Assembly (NCBI RefSeq): GCF_001544575.2
Contig: NZ_FCNY02000014.1
Location: 62,001-126,000 of the forward strand
Source: Caballeronia cordobensis
Lineage (GTDB): Bacteria > Pseudomonadota > Gammaproteobacteria > Burkholderiales > Burkholderiaceae
Direction: 5' to 3'
DNA length: 64,000 nucleotides
Of the stretch, positions 47,897-56,705 are shown one piece after another; positions within the stretch are counted from its first letter, which is position 1, and each line of letters begins with the position of its first letter. A program made the translations under genes and the position numbers. Below the pieces are notes generated by a model. The model saw only the letters and a list, made by a program, of their open reading frames with translations. It made no database searches and was not told the origin of the DNA.

Positions 47897-49066
47897 TTAC
47901 CTCGGCATATCCGTTGGATCAACCTGCGCGCCGGGTATGCCTTGCGTCTGCGCACTGACCGCGAGCTCGCGATCCATCTGCGCGCGAGCTCGCGCGGACG
48001 GTTGCGCATGACGCCGGTTGTCGAGTGCCGGAATCACATAACCGTTCACCATATGCCGGAATTGCTGAAGGTTCTTCGCGTCGCGCAATCCGCCATCCAC
48101 CGACATCACGCTCGTCATCACGATCACGGTGTTGCGCTTGGGCAGCACTGTGATGAATTGCCCCTTGAAGCCCATGGCGTCGAACTCCGGCTCGCTCTGC
48201 ACGACGTTGTTGATCCACCAGTAATAGCCGAAGTACGGCGCGACCGCGGGCGATGTCATCTGCGCGATCCATTCCTCAGGCACCACCTGGCGGCCCTGCC
48301 AGCGGCCATGATCGAGCACGAGCATGCCGATCTTCGCCATGTCGACCGCGCGCAATCGCAAACCCCAACCCGCCGAGACGAGACCCGAGCGGTCGGCGCG
48401 TTCCCACACGGCGTGCTTCATGCCGAGCGGACCGAAAAGCTTCGCCTGCGCGTACTGTTCGACCGGTTCGTGCGCGGCTGCACTCAGCATCGCGGCGGCG
48501 AGAATCGGATTGATGTCGGTGTATTCGAACTGCGAGCCGGGCGCGGCCTTGGGACTGGTTTCCGCCGCGAGCTTCAACCGGTCCGGCGCGGCGTAGTAGA
48601 TCGGATCGTCCTTCGGCCTGAAGTCGTAATGCAGCCCGCTCGACATCGACAGGAGGTGCTTCAGTTCGACATTGCGCTTGTCGGCGAAATCGGCGCGCAA
48701 GTCGGGACGCCACGCGGCGAGGCGGGTCGCGACCGAATCGTCCAGACTGACCTTGCCCTGGGCGATGAGCATGCCCGCCACCATCGACGTGACGGACTTC
48801 GTCACCGAGTACAGCTCGTAGTTCGAATCGCGCGATGCGCCCGCGCCATAGCGCTCGAAAATCAGCTTGCCGTCTTTCACGACGAGCAGACTGTAGATAT
48901 CGAGCTTCTCGTCCCGAATCCACTGCGAGAGGCGCACGAGTTCGTGCGAATCGACATTCGCATCTTCGGGCTGCGCCTGCGCGAGCCCGGCTTCGTGCAG
49001 CGGCGCTGCCTGCGCGCTCGCAAGCGAGATCGCGACGACGCCCGCGAACAGCAAAGGTCCTTTCAT
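47897..49066 (-). CDS. Serine hydrolase (beta-lactamase class C fold), copy 2
   Basis: This 389-residue protein has a signal peptide (cut after about residue 21, SAQAAP). The class C beta-lactamase/transpeptidase-like fold carries the SxxK motif SVTK (Ser87, Lys90), followed by HLLSMSSGLHYDF and GWGLRLRAVDMAKIGMLVLD. It should be periplasmic and act on esters, amides or peptides. It is a tandem paralogue of the gene just upstream, with only 2 bp between the stop of one and the start of the other. GGAGA precedes the ATG at 49066. Confidence 0.88.
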   Translation of the reverse strand: MKGPLLFAGVVAISLASAQAAPLHEAGLAQAQPEDANVDSHELVRLSQWIRDEKLDIYSLLVVKDGKLIFERYGAGASRDSNYELYSVTKSVTSMVAGMLIAQGKVSLDDSVATRLAAWRPDLRADFADKRNVELKHLLSMSSGLHYDFRPKDDPIYYAAPDRLKLAAETSPKAAPGSQFEYTDINPILAAAMLSAAAHEPVEQYAQAKLFGPLGMKHAVWERADRSGLVSAGWGLRLRAVDMAKIGMLVLDHGRWQGRQVVPEEWIAQMTSPAVAPYFGYYWWINNVVQSEPEFDAMGFKGQFITVLPKRNTVIVMTSVMSVDGGLRDAKNLQQFRHMVNGYVIPALDNRRHAQPSARARAQMDRELAVSAQTQGIPGAQVDPTDMPR

Positions 49067-49068
49067 GG

Positions 49069-50244
49069 TCACGTCTCCGGCGTGTCGTTGAATGCGGCTG
49101 CCGTGCCGGGCACGCCTTGCGTCTTGTTGCTGCGTTCGAGCTCGTTCTTCAGCGCTTCGGTCTTCGATGCCGTGACGACCGGGCGCGTCGCCGGCGTCAG
49201 CGCGGGCAGAATGAAATCGTTGACCATGTGGCGATATCGATTGAGATACGTCGCGTCGCGCAGGCCGCCATCGGTCGGAAGAAGACTCGTCATCACGACC
49301 ACCGCGTGCTGCTTCGGCAAGACGGTGATGAACTGCCCCTTGAAGCCCATCGCGCCGAATTCAGGCTGGCCCTTCTCGACGACATGCTGAATCCAGCAGT
49401 AGTAGCCGTAATCGGCGGCGGCGGGTGAGGGCGTCGTCATCTGTTCGATCCATGCCTGAGGCACGATCTGTTTGCCTTGCCAGCGGCCGTTGTCGAGCAT
49501 CAGCATGCCGATCTTCGCCATGTCCACGGCGCGCAGCCGCAAGCCCCAGCCGCCCGCTACAGCGCCGGTTTCATCGACGCCGGTCCAGCGGTAATGCGAC
49601 ATGCCGAGCGGCTCGAACAGCCTCTTCTGTGCGAAACGGTCCTCGCGTTCGTGCGCGGCCACGCTGACGGCCGTGCCGACGAGCACCGGATTCACGTCGA
49701 TGTAATCGAAGTCGGTGCCGGGCGTCTTCGCCGCACGCGCCGTCACGGCCACGCGCAGGCGATCCGGGGCGCCGTAGTAAAGCGGATCGGTGCCTTCGCG
49801 CGTCTGATAACTGAGGCCGCTCGACATCGACATCAAATGACGCAGTTCTATGTCCTGCTTGTCCGCGAGTTGCGATGCGAGATCGGGTCGCGCCCTGGCG
49901 ATGAGCGGCGCGACCTTCATCGACGGATTCAACTTGCCTTCGCCTTCGAGCACACCGACGAGCAGCGACGTGATGGTCTTCGTGACCGAATACAGCTCGT
50001 AGTTGTTGTCGCGCGTGAGACCGTCGCCATAACGTTCGAACACGATCTTGCCGTCCTTCACGACGACGAGACTGCGCACATCCATCTTGTCCGCACGCAT
50101 CCATGCCGACATGCGCACGAGCGGCGCGGAATCGACGCCGATGGATTCGGGCACGACCGTCGGCATGTCCTTATCCGCCGCGTGCGCCGCGTGCGCCGTG
50201 ATGCACAACATCGCCGCTGTCAGCGATAACAAACGTAGCTTCAT
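49069..50244 (-). CDS. Serine hydrolase (beta-lactamase class C fold), copy 1
   Basis: This 391-residue protein has a signal peptide (cut near AHAADK). The same order of motifs as its neighbour is present: SVTK (Ser86, Lys89), HLMSMSSGLSYQT and GWGLRLRAVDMAKIGMLMLD. The two proteins are alike over their whole length, which points to a tandem duplication. A role as periplasmic amidase or esterase that releases a substrate for the downstream dihydropyrimidinase or the transporter is possible but unproven. Confidence 0.88.
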   Translation of the reverse strand: MKLRLLSLTAAMLCITAHAAHAADKDMPTVVPESIGVDSAPLVRMSAWMRADKMDVRSLVVVKDGKIVFERYGDGLTRDNNYELYSVTKTITSLLVGVLEGEGKLNPSMKVAPLIARARPDLASQLADKQDIELRHLMSMSSGLSYQTREGTDPLYYGAPDRLRVAVTARAAKTPGTDFDYIDVNPVLVGTAVSVAAHEREDRFAQKRLFEPLGMSHYRWTGVDETGAVAGGWGLRLRAVDMAKIGMLMLDNGRWQGKQIVPQAWIEQMTTPSPAAADYGYYCWIQHVVEKGQPEFGAMGFKGQFITVLPKQHAVVVMTSLLPTDGGLRDATYLNRYRHMVNDFILPALTPATRPVVTASKTEALKNELERSNKTQGVPGTAAAFNDTPET

Positions 50245-50259
50245 CGCATGCTCCTGATG

Positions 50260-51666
50260 TCATTCGAGATTAGGCTTCCCCGCGGGCAGGAACCGTCCGC
50301 GTCCGGCTTTCACGTCGAGGAGCCTGCCGTCTTCGACGAGCAGTTCGCCGCGCGAGAAGCAATGGCGCGGCCATCCCGTGACTTCAATACCTTCATACGG
50401 CGTGTAATCGACCGCGTGATGCAGCGTCGAATTGGCGATGGTCACGCGCTTTTCCGGGTCCCACACGACGATATCCGCATCCGCGCCGACCGCGATGGTG
50501 CCTTTCCTCGGATAGAGGCCGTAGAGCTTCGCTGGCGCAAGCGCGGTGAGATCGACGAACTGATGCAGCGAGATGCGCCCGTCCTTCACGCCCTTGAAAA
50601 GCAGCGGCAAACGCGTTTCGAGGCCGGGAATCCCGTTCGGAATGTGATCGAACGATACTTCCTTGCCGCCAGGCTTCTTGCCTTGCGGATCGTCATAAGA
50701 GAAGGGCGCATGATCGGACGACACGAGCGAGAACACGCCCTGGCGCAACGCTTTCCACACGGCGTTCTGATTCGCCGGGTCGCGCGGCGGCGGGCTGCAA
50801 ACGCACTTCGCGCCTTCATATTCGCCGTGCCCGAGATCGTCGGCGGTCAGGTACATGTATTGAGGGCACGTCTCAGCGAGAATCGGCAGTCCGCGCGACT
50901 GGCCCCAGCGAATCTGCTCGATCGCATCCGCGCCGGATACGTGCACGATGAGTATCGGCACATCGACCAGTTCCGCGAATGCGATCGCGCGATGCGTCGC
51001 TTCACGTTCGACGACAGCCGGCCGCGCGAGCGCGTGTGCGTGCGGCGCGTGCAGGCCCTTGCCTAACAATCGCTCGGTGAGCCAGCCGATGCAGTCGGAG
51101 TTCTCCGCATGCACCATCACGAGCGCGCCATGCTCGCGCGCGACGGTGAGCACGTCGAGCATCTGACGGTCGTTCAGCTTGAGATCGTCGTAAGTCATAT
51201 AGACCTTGAACGACGTGTAGCCGCTTTTGATCAGACGCGGCAATTCTTCCGCGAGCACATGCGGCGTCGGATCGGCGACGATCAGATGAAAACCGTAATC
51301 GATCATCGCGCGTCCCTCGGCGCGGCCGTGATAGTCGTCGACGGCGGCTTGCAGCGATTGCCCCTTTGCCTGCGCGGCGAACGGGATCACCGTCGTCGTG
51401 CCGCCGCACAACGCGGAGCGCGTGCCGGTGAGAAAGTCGTCGGCCATGCGCAGGCCATCGGGCATCGGCTGATCGAGGTGACAGTGGCCGTCGACGCCGC
51501 CCGGCAGCACCAGCATCCCGCTCGCGTCGAGTTCGCGCGGCGCGCCCGGCAGGCCTTGCCCGAGCATCGCCACGCGGCCGTCGCGAATGCCGATGTCGCA
51601 CGAAAAGCGGTCCGACGCAGTGACGACGTCGGCGTGACGAATCACGAAATCGAGATCGTTCGACAT
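50260..51666 (-). CDS. hydA: Dihydropyrimidinase/D-hydantoinase
   Basis: This 468-residue cyclic amidohydrolase opens dihydropyrimidine or hydantoin rings. The zinc site is complete: His61 and His63 in DGHCHLDQP, the carboxylated Lys154 in TSFKVYMTY, and histidines in MVHAEN and LIVHVSG, with the aspartate in SSDHAPF. No carbamoylase gene is nearby. It lies 11 bp after the Asp/Glu-racemase-family gene in the same direction, so substrate and racemase-like chemistry may be linked. Confidence 0.9.
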   Translation of the reverse strand: MSNDLDFVIRHADVVTASDRFSCDIGIRDGRVAMLGQGLPGAPRELDASGMLVLPGGVDGHCHLDQPMPDGLRMADDFLTGTRSALCGGTTTVIPFAAQAKGQSLQAAVDDYHGRAEGRAMIDYGFHLIVADPTPHVLAEELPRLIKSGYTSFKVYMTYDDLKLNDRQMLDVLTVAREHGALVMVHAENSDCIGWLTERLLGKGLHAPHAHALARPAVVEREATHRAIAFAELVDVPILIVHVSGADAIEQIRWGQSRGLPILAETCPQYMYLTADDLGHGEYEGAKCVCSPPPRDPANQNAVWKALRQGVFSLVSSDHAPFSYDDPQGKKPGGKEVSFDHIPNGIPGLETRLPLLFKGVKDGRISLHQFVDLTALAPAKLYGLYPRKGTIAVGADADIVVWDPEKRVTIANSTLHHAVDYTPYEGIEVTGWPRHCFSRGELLVEDGRLLDVKAGRGRFLPAGKPNLE

Positions 51667-51677
51667 GGCATGTCCCT

Positions 51678-52406
51678 TTAGATGACGTCGCTGAAGAGAC
51701 GCCCCCAGCCCTTCACGCTGCGCGTGTCGTAGTCAGCGAGTTGCAGCGATTTCCATACGACCGTCGTGATGGTGTCGTAGATCGGAATGCCGGTTTCTTC
51801 TTCGAGCTCGGGCACGAGATGCGCAGCGTTGAGGTTCGTGCAGAAGATGGAAATCGCGCGCGGCTTGTCCTTCGCCACTTCGCGCACCATGCGGCGAATT
51901 TCGTCAGGCTGCACTTCGGAGAACGAGAAGTTGACCTTCAGGTTCAGATGCCGCTCCGCGATGCAGTCAAGGCCTTCGCTGCGATAGTTCGCGATGATCT
52001 TCTCCTGCACGTCGTCGAGGTAAGGCGTGACGAGGCCGAACTCGCGCGCATCGGTCTTCTTCAGTATTTCGTTCAGCGCGAGAACCGAAGTCGTCGCCGG
52101 AATGCCCGTCGCTTCCGTGATGCGGCGGCACAGGCGCTCGTCGGCTTCGAAGCCGAGCCAGCCCGACGACGTGCCGTTCCATGCGATCACATCGACTTTG
52201 GCATCGGCGAGCAATTGCGCCGCCTGCAGGATTTTCGAATCGTCGAACTGGCCGAGCGCGTGATCCGCGAGCGAGATCTCCGTCACCGGAAAGCGCGCGA
52301 AATGCGCGGACACGCCGGGCAAGCCCGAAACCATCGCGCTCGTGAGCGGTTCGAGCGACGTGTTGGACGAAGGCGTGAGCATGCCGAGCAAGGTGCGTTT
52401 TTTCAT
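51678..52406 (-). CDS. Asp/Glu racemase-superfamily protein, one-cysteine type
   Basis: This 242-residue protein is of the same superfamily as the maleate isomerase at 44516 (N-terminal TPSSNTSLEPL). The first catalytic cysteine is missing: the position reads NGTSS (Gly78, Thr79, Ser80), while Cys189 in IFCTNLNAAH is kept. A Gly-Thr-Ser oxyanion site with one cysteine is the arrangement of arylmalonate decarboxylase, so decarboxylation or one-base chemistry is more likely than maleate isomerisation. Hydantoin racemases are also relatives. The start at 52406 is the family N-terminus. Confidence 0.78.
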   Translation of the reverse strand: MKKRTLLGMLTPSSNTSLEPLTSAMVSGLPGVSAHFARFPVTEISLADHALGQFDDSKILQAAQLLADAKVDVIAWNGTSSGWLGFEADERLCRRITEATGIPATTSVLALNEILKKTDAREFGLVTPYLDDVQEKIIANYRSEGLDCIAERHLNLKVNFSFSEVQPDEIRRMVREVAKDKPRAISIFCTNLNAAHLVPELEEETGIPIYDTITTVVWKSLQLADYDTRSVKGWGRLFSDVI

Positions 52407-52459
52407 CGTGATATCTCTGGTGTGAATTGAGCGAAGCGTTGCTGCATTGGCGATTCCGC

Positions 52460-53758
52460 TTACACGGGAATCTTCTTTTCGTAATCGATGGCGCTGGAGC
52501 ACAGAAGCAAGCCGACGCCGGCCGCCGCGAAGAACATCAGCGCGAGAAAGTAGGAGTGCGTGAACTGCACGATCGCGCCGACGATGATCGGCACCGCGAT
52601 GCCGCCAATGTTGCCGCCGAGATTCATGAAGCCGCCGAGAAAGCCGATCTTGTTGCGCGTGCCGAGCGACGACGGAATGCACCAGTAGAGACCGCACCAG
52701 CGCAGGAAGAAGAGCGTCGAAGAGAGCAGGGCGACGACCGCCACGGCATTCGTCACATACGCCACCGAGAAGATCGACACCGTTGCGATGACCGCCGCGA
52801 TGCTGAAAAGCGTGCGCATCACGACATTCGGACGTCCACCGGCCGCCTTCCATTTGTCCGCGATCCATCCGCCGATCAGCTCGCCGACGAAGCCGCTGAA
52901 GAAGATGATGAAACTCGAACCGCCCATCTGCTTGATGTCGAAGCCGTGAACCATGTGCAGGTAGTTGGGCATCCACGTGAGCAGGCCGTAGAACACGCTG
53001 TTGAAGCACATCCAGCCGAAAAACATGCACCACACCGAGCGGTACTTGAAGAAGTCGCGTGAGCGGCCGGAGAGTGACGACGGTTCGGCGGCGGCGTCGC
53101 GGGCGTGCGATTCCTCGATATACGCGGCTTCGAGTTCGTTGACGCCCGGATGCTCGCGAGGGGTATTGCGCACGTAGGACCAAGCGAGGATGCCCGCGAG
53201 CACCGTGCCGATGCCCGCCACCGCGAACGCGAGCCGCCACGAGCCGAGCATGGCGATGAGGCCGGTGATCAGGATCGCCCCCAATGCCGCGCCGAGCGGT
53301 GCGCCGCCGTCGAGCAGCGTGGCGCCGCGGCCGCGCTCGGTCTGCGTCATCCAGATCGCGTTGAGCTTGCCGCCCGCCGGGTAGATCGGCGCTTCGGATG
53401 CGCCAAGCCCGAGGCGCGTGAGCAGCAGGCTCGGCGCGTTCGTGCAGACCGCCGCAATGGCCTGGAAGAAGCCCCAGAAGACGGTCGCGGAGGCGATCAC
53501 GATGCGCGGCTTGAAGCGGTCGGCGAGCATGCCGCCGGGAATCTGCATGACCGCATAGGTCCAGAAGAACGACGAGAGGATGAGGCCCTCCATCGCCGGA
53601 CCGATGTCGAACTCCTTCGAAATGAGCGGCATCGCGACCGACAGCGACGCGCGGTCGATGTAGTTGATCGCGATGAGGCTCAGCATGACGACGAAAATCT
53701 TCCAGCGGACGGTGGACTTGCCCACCGTCATTGCGGCAACACCGGATGTTGAAGACAT
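52460..53758 (-). CDS. MFS transporter, anion:cation symporter family
   Basis: This 432-residue ACS-type carrier has VVMLSLIAINYIDRASLSVAM split around helix 1, GGMLADRFKPRIV after helix 2, and GLGASEAPIYPAGGK in helices 4-5. This family takes up organic anions such as hexuronates, phthalate or tartrate. It is the first gene of the minus-strand operon with the racemase-family gene and the dihydropyrimidinase, and it is divergent from a GntR gene. Confidence 0.88.
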   Translation of the reverse strand: MSSTSGVAAMTVGKSTVRWKIFVVMLSLIAINYIDRASLSVAMPLISKEFDIGPAMEGLILSSFFWTYAVMQIPGGMLADRFKPRIVIASATVFWGFFQAIAAVCTNAPSLLLTRLGLGASEAPIYPAGGKLNAIWMTQTERGRGATLLDGGAPLGAALGAILITGLIAMLGSWRLAFAVAGIGTVLAGILAWSYVRNTPREHPGVNELEAAYIEESHARDAAAEPSSLSGRSRDFFKYRSVWCMFFGWMCFNSVFYGLLTWMPNYLHMVHGFDIKQMGGSSFIIFFSGFVGELIGGWIADKWKAAGGRPNVVMRTLFSIAAVIATVSIFSVAYVTNAVAVVALLSSTLFFLRWCGLYWCIPSSLGTRNKIGFLGGFMNLGGNIGGIAVPIIVGAIVQFTHSYFLALMFFAAAGVGLLLCSSAIDYEKKIPV

Positions 53759-53829
53759 GAACGGGCTCCTGGATAGGCGGATGTTTTCGTGACGTCGCGC
53801 AACGTTGGACAGAGTATAGGATTAGAAAT

Positions 53830-53841
53830 TTATAATTACAA
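53830..53841. promoter_or_regulatory. Near-palindromic operator candidate for the GntR regulator
   Basis: TTATAATTACAA lies in the AT-rich centre of the 171-bp gap between the divergent MFS and gntR genes. It differs from a perfect palindrome by one base-pair type at two symmetric positions. Its place between divergent genes suits autoregulation and control of the operon. Confidence 0.4.
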
Positions 53842-53929
53842 ACAGTGTAAACGCTTGGTTTTATTGAAATTTGACTGGCACGATCTCGGTGCAGGGTTTT
53901 CACCAACTTCGTGATAAGCTTGCACTACG

Positions 53930-54634
53930 ATGAACCAGACGAACAAAAATCCCCTTCTTTTGCGCACCCGCGGCATGGCTGCGGAGATCGCCGCGCGCCT
54001 GCGCGTCATGATCGACGAGGGCGAACTGCCGCCCGGCGCGCGCATCGACGAAAAGGAACTGAGCACGGCCTTCGACGTTTCGAAGACCCCATTGCGCGAG
54101 GCGCTGAAGGTGCTGACCTCGGAGGGGCGGGTGACGCATCGGCAATACATCGGTTATCGCGTGGCCGAAATCGACCTCGACGATCTCGCCGCGACTTTCG
54201 AACTGCTGCATGGTCTCGAAGCGATGGCGGGTGAACTGGTGAGCCGGCGCATCACGGATAACGAAGTCGCGGCGATCGCGGCCCGGCATCGGCGCATGGT
54301 CGAGTATCACCAGGCCGGCAAGCGGGTCGAATACTTCAAGCTGAATCAGCAGATCCACCAGGCGATCGTCGACGCCGCGGCCAATCCGGTGCTCGCGGGC
54401 GTGTATTCGACGCTCATGTCGAAGGTGCATCGTGCGCGCGGCGCGGCCAACGCGGATACCTTGCGTTGGGCGGAGTCCGCGAGCGAGCACGAGGCGATTC
54501 TTGCCGCGCTCGAAGATCCTGCGCATCGCGATTTGCCGCGAATTCTGCGTGAGCATTCGGAGAACACGGCGCGCGAGGTGCTGGATGTGTTGATGCGCTC
54601 GCAGGAGGACCCGGTTTCGGGCAGGACGGCATGA
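53930..54634 (+). CDS. GntR-family (FCD) transcriptional regulator
   Basis: This 234-residue protein has a winged helix-turn-helix (about 15-75; ELSTAFDVSKTPLREALKVL) and an FCD ligand domain (about 90-220, with FKLNQQIHQAIVDAA and SEHEAILAALED). It is divergent from the MFS/racemase/dihydropyrimidinase/serine hydrolase genes, so it is likely to control that operon in response to its substrate. Two hairpins follow the gene. Confidence 0.9.
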   Translation: MNQTNKNPLLLRTRGMAAEIAARLRVMIDEGELPPGARIDEKELSTAFDVSKTPLREALKVLTSEGRVTHRQYIGYRVAEIDLDDLAATFELLHGLEAMAGELVSRRITDNEVAAIAARHRRMVEYHQAGKRVEYFKLNQQIHQAIVDAAANPVLAGVYSTLMSKVHRARGAANADTLRWAESASEHEAILAALEDPAHRDLPRILREHSENTAREVLDVLMRSQEDPVSGRTA

Positions 54635-54664
54635 CCTGCAGGTGGACTCACCCGCGCTAAAAAG

Positions 54665-54688
54665 AGCCGCTTGCACGAAGAAGCGGCT
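54665..54688 (+). terminator. Hairpin after gntR
   Basis: AGCCGCTT (54665-54672) pairs with AAGCGGCT (54681-54688) across an 8-base loop. The stem is very similar to the one after hcp (38627-38656). Confidence 0.5.
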
Positions 54689-54704
54689 TCAGACTGCTGA
54701 CCAA

Positions 54705-54738
54705 CCCCACGTTTTCTCGACGTGGGGTTTTCTTTTTC
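54705..54738 (+). terminator. Strong rho-independent terminator
   Basis: CCCCACG (54705-54711) and CGTGGGG (54721-54727) form a GC-rich stem, followed by a T-rich tail from 54728. It separates gntR from the small membrane protein gene. Confidence 0.8.
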
Positions 54739-54892
54739 AACTGAAGGCGATTTGAGCGCTCGGTGCATCGACGCGCACTTGTCTGCGAGTCCTCATATCC
54801 CGCCACTCTTTTAAGCTTTGCTTCAGGTTCGATTCCCTAGCATTCATTCTGCGAAGTCCATGTTGCGACGTGCGTTGATGAGGGGAGTCAAA

Positions 54893-55243
54893 ATGAGCAT
54901 GAGTCGCACTACCGTTGATATGCTGCGCGCCTATCTCATGACCGCTTCTATTGTGGCTGTCTGTATCAACGGAGGCATTGTGATTGCGGTTTTGATCTTT
55001 CACATGTCCGACACCATCTTTGAAGGCTCCTTGTTCCGGCTTATCGCGGTATGCAGTCTCGCCGTTTCCATCATGGCTGTCAGGCATCGAGCAATGCGAG
55101 CGTTTCGGCGAGCCCTCGAATGTCAGAATGTCTTCGACGCAGGCTTCGGCCGCCCCGTGCTCGTCGATAGCAGTTGTCCCTCACTTGCACTCGTGATTCT
55201 CTATCTTCGTCTGGCCCGCAAGGAATTTGTCATTCGACGTTAG
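54893..55243 (+). CDS. Small hypothetical membrane protein
   Basis: This 116-residue protein starts at MSMSRTTVDML, chosen because AGGGGAG lies 5 bases upstream. Two membrane helices are visible: about 15-40 (ASIVAVCINGGIVIAVLIF) and about 49-65 (LFRLIAVCSLAVSIMAV). A basic segment RHRAMRAFRRAL and a C-terminal tail follow. I recognise no family. It is convergent with the histidine kinase gene. Confidence 0.55.
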   Translation: MSMSRTTVDMLRAYLMTASIVAVCINGGIVIAVLIFHMSDTIFEGSLFRLIAVCSLAVSIMAVRHRAMRAFRRALECQNVFDAGFGRPVLVDSSCPSLALVILYLRLARKEFVIRR

Positions 55244-55253
55244 GTGAAGGGCG

Positions 55254-56705
55254 TCACGCCACTGCTGTGCGGTCGTCGTGAGCAGACGGGTTGCTTGAAG
55301 AGACCGGCAGATTGCTGGAGCTTGGGGCGACGGGGAACGTAACCAAAACCCCAAGCCCTTGTCCGTTGAGGCCAGTGTCGAGCCTCATCTCGCTTCCGCA
55401 TCGACTTGCAATACGGGAAACGATAGACAGGCCCAATCCGCTGCCACTTGCTGTCGCAGACGAGCCCCTGAAGAATCGGTCGGTCAGGCGGTTCATCTCC
55501 TCAGGACTTACGCCAGGGCCATCATCACGAACTGTCAAACGAACCGATTGCGCATCCATGCCCAGGTTGAAATCGACCATCCCTCCGGTCTTGCCATACT
55601 TGATCGCATTGTCGAGCAGATTGTCGACTAGCACCCGCAGGAGAACCCGGTCCGCGTAGACCTCCGCTCGTTCGTCGCCCGAGATTCGCAAACTTATCGA
55701 CTTGTCATGGGCCGCCTGCCGTCTGAAGGCTATCGCCTCGGCAACAACATCGCGAAGTGCGAGCTTTGACACGTTGATCCCGGCCTCCTCATCGAGACGC
55801 GCAAGCAACAGCAATTGCTCGACGAGACGAGCGCTCCGGTCTACCCCAAGAACCACCCGCTCAAGCGCCAGACGTTGTTGACCCGCATCGTCCGAAGCCA
55901 TGGCGACCTGGGCCTGCACTTTGATGGCGGCAAGGGGTGTCTTCAGTTCATGCGCTGCATCGGCCGTGAAAGTCCGCTCTCGAGCGAGCGACATGCGTAG
56001 ACGCTCGAGGAGGCCGTTCGTTGCCGCCACGACCGCGCTAAATTCGCTCGGCGACCGCGCAATTTCAATAGGGCGAAGATTCCGGCCGTCTCGAGCCTGT
56101 ACTGCCTTCGAGAGCGACGCAAGGGGTCGCAGGCTAAACCCGATGCTGAACCAGACCAAAGCCATCATGACGGGAAGGATGAGGAGAACGGGTCGTGCGA
56201 TGCGTGCCGCCACGCCGCTTACAAGGTCGCTCTGTTCGTTGACAGGTTCCATGAGGCTGATGGTTCTCCCGCTTCGGGCATCGCGAGCGGTGTATAGCAG
56301 CCACCTTCCGTTTGCCGCATCGACCTCCGTGATTCCGTTAGTAGGATAGGCGGCGAAGTCGCTAACGGGAAAATCGCTGCTTCTGGCGATCGTACCGCCA
56401 TCCGGCCCGATGACATGAACGTGCACAAACCGGTCGCCGTAATCAGAATCATGTTCAACGGAACGAGCATGATCGGGAATCTCGTTACGGGCATCGATAC
56501 CATGCGCTGCCAACTTTGCCAGATCGTCGGCGTCAAGTCGGGAAAGCAGCGGAACAAGCTGGATCAGTCGCGTTTCATCCCACTGGGTCACTTCATGACG
56601 CGCCGCGTGGAAGCTCCATATAAACATTGCGGCCCACGAGAGCCCGACACTCAACAGGACAAGCGACATCAAACGGTTTCGAATCGACGGCTGTCTCGAG
56701 TTCAT
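55254..56705 (-). CDS. Sensor histidine kinase (QseC-like)
   Basis: This 483-residue membrane kinase has helix 1 (about 12-30), a periplasmic sensor domain (about 31-170), helix 2 (about 172-193), a HAMP-like linker, and the dimerisation domain with the phosphorylated His252 in DAAHELKTPLAAIKVQ. The ATP-binding domain has DNLLDNAIKYG, VRDDGPGVSPEE and GLGLSIV. The layout is that of QseC/PmrB/BasS kinases. Its start overlaps the stop of the response regulator gene by four bases. Confidence 0.92.
   Translation of the reverse strand: MNSRQPSIRNRLMSLVLLSVGLSWAAMFIWSFHAARHEVTQWDETRLIQLVPLLSRLDADDLAKLAAHGIDARNEIPDHARSVEHDSDYGDRFVHVHVIGPDGGTIARSSDFPVSDFAAYPTNGITEVDAANGRWLLYTARDARSGRTISLMEPVNEQSDLVSGVAARIARPVLLILPVMMALVWFSIGFSLRPLASLSKAVQARDGRNLRPIEIARSPSEFSAVVAATNGLLERLRMSLARERTFTADAAHELKTPLAAIKVQAQVAMASDDAGQQRLALERVVLGVDRSARLVEQLLLLARLDEEAGINVSKLALRDVVAEAIAFRRQAAHDKSISLRISGDERAEVYADRVLLRVLVDNLLDNAIKYGKTGGMVDFNLGMDAQSVRLTVRDDGPGVSPEEMNRLTDRFFRGSSATASGSGLGLSIVSRIASRCGSEMRLDTGLNGQGLGVLVTFPVAPSSSNLPVSSSNPSAHDDRTAVA

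Noticed and set aside
52407-53906. Upstream extension of the racemase-family frame
   Set aside because: It runs antisense-like through the MFS gene in another frame. The family start is at 52406.
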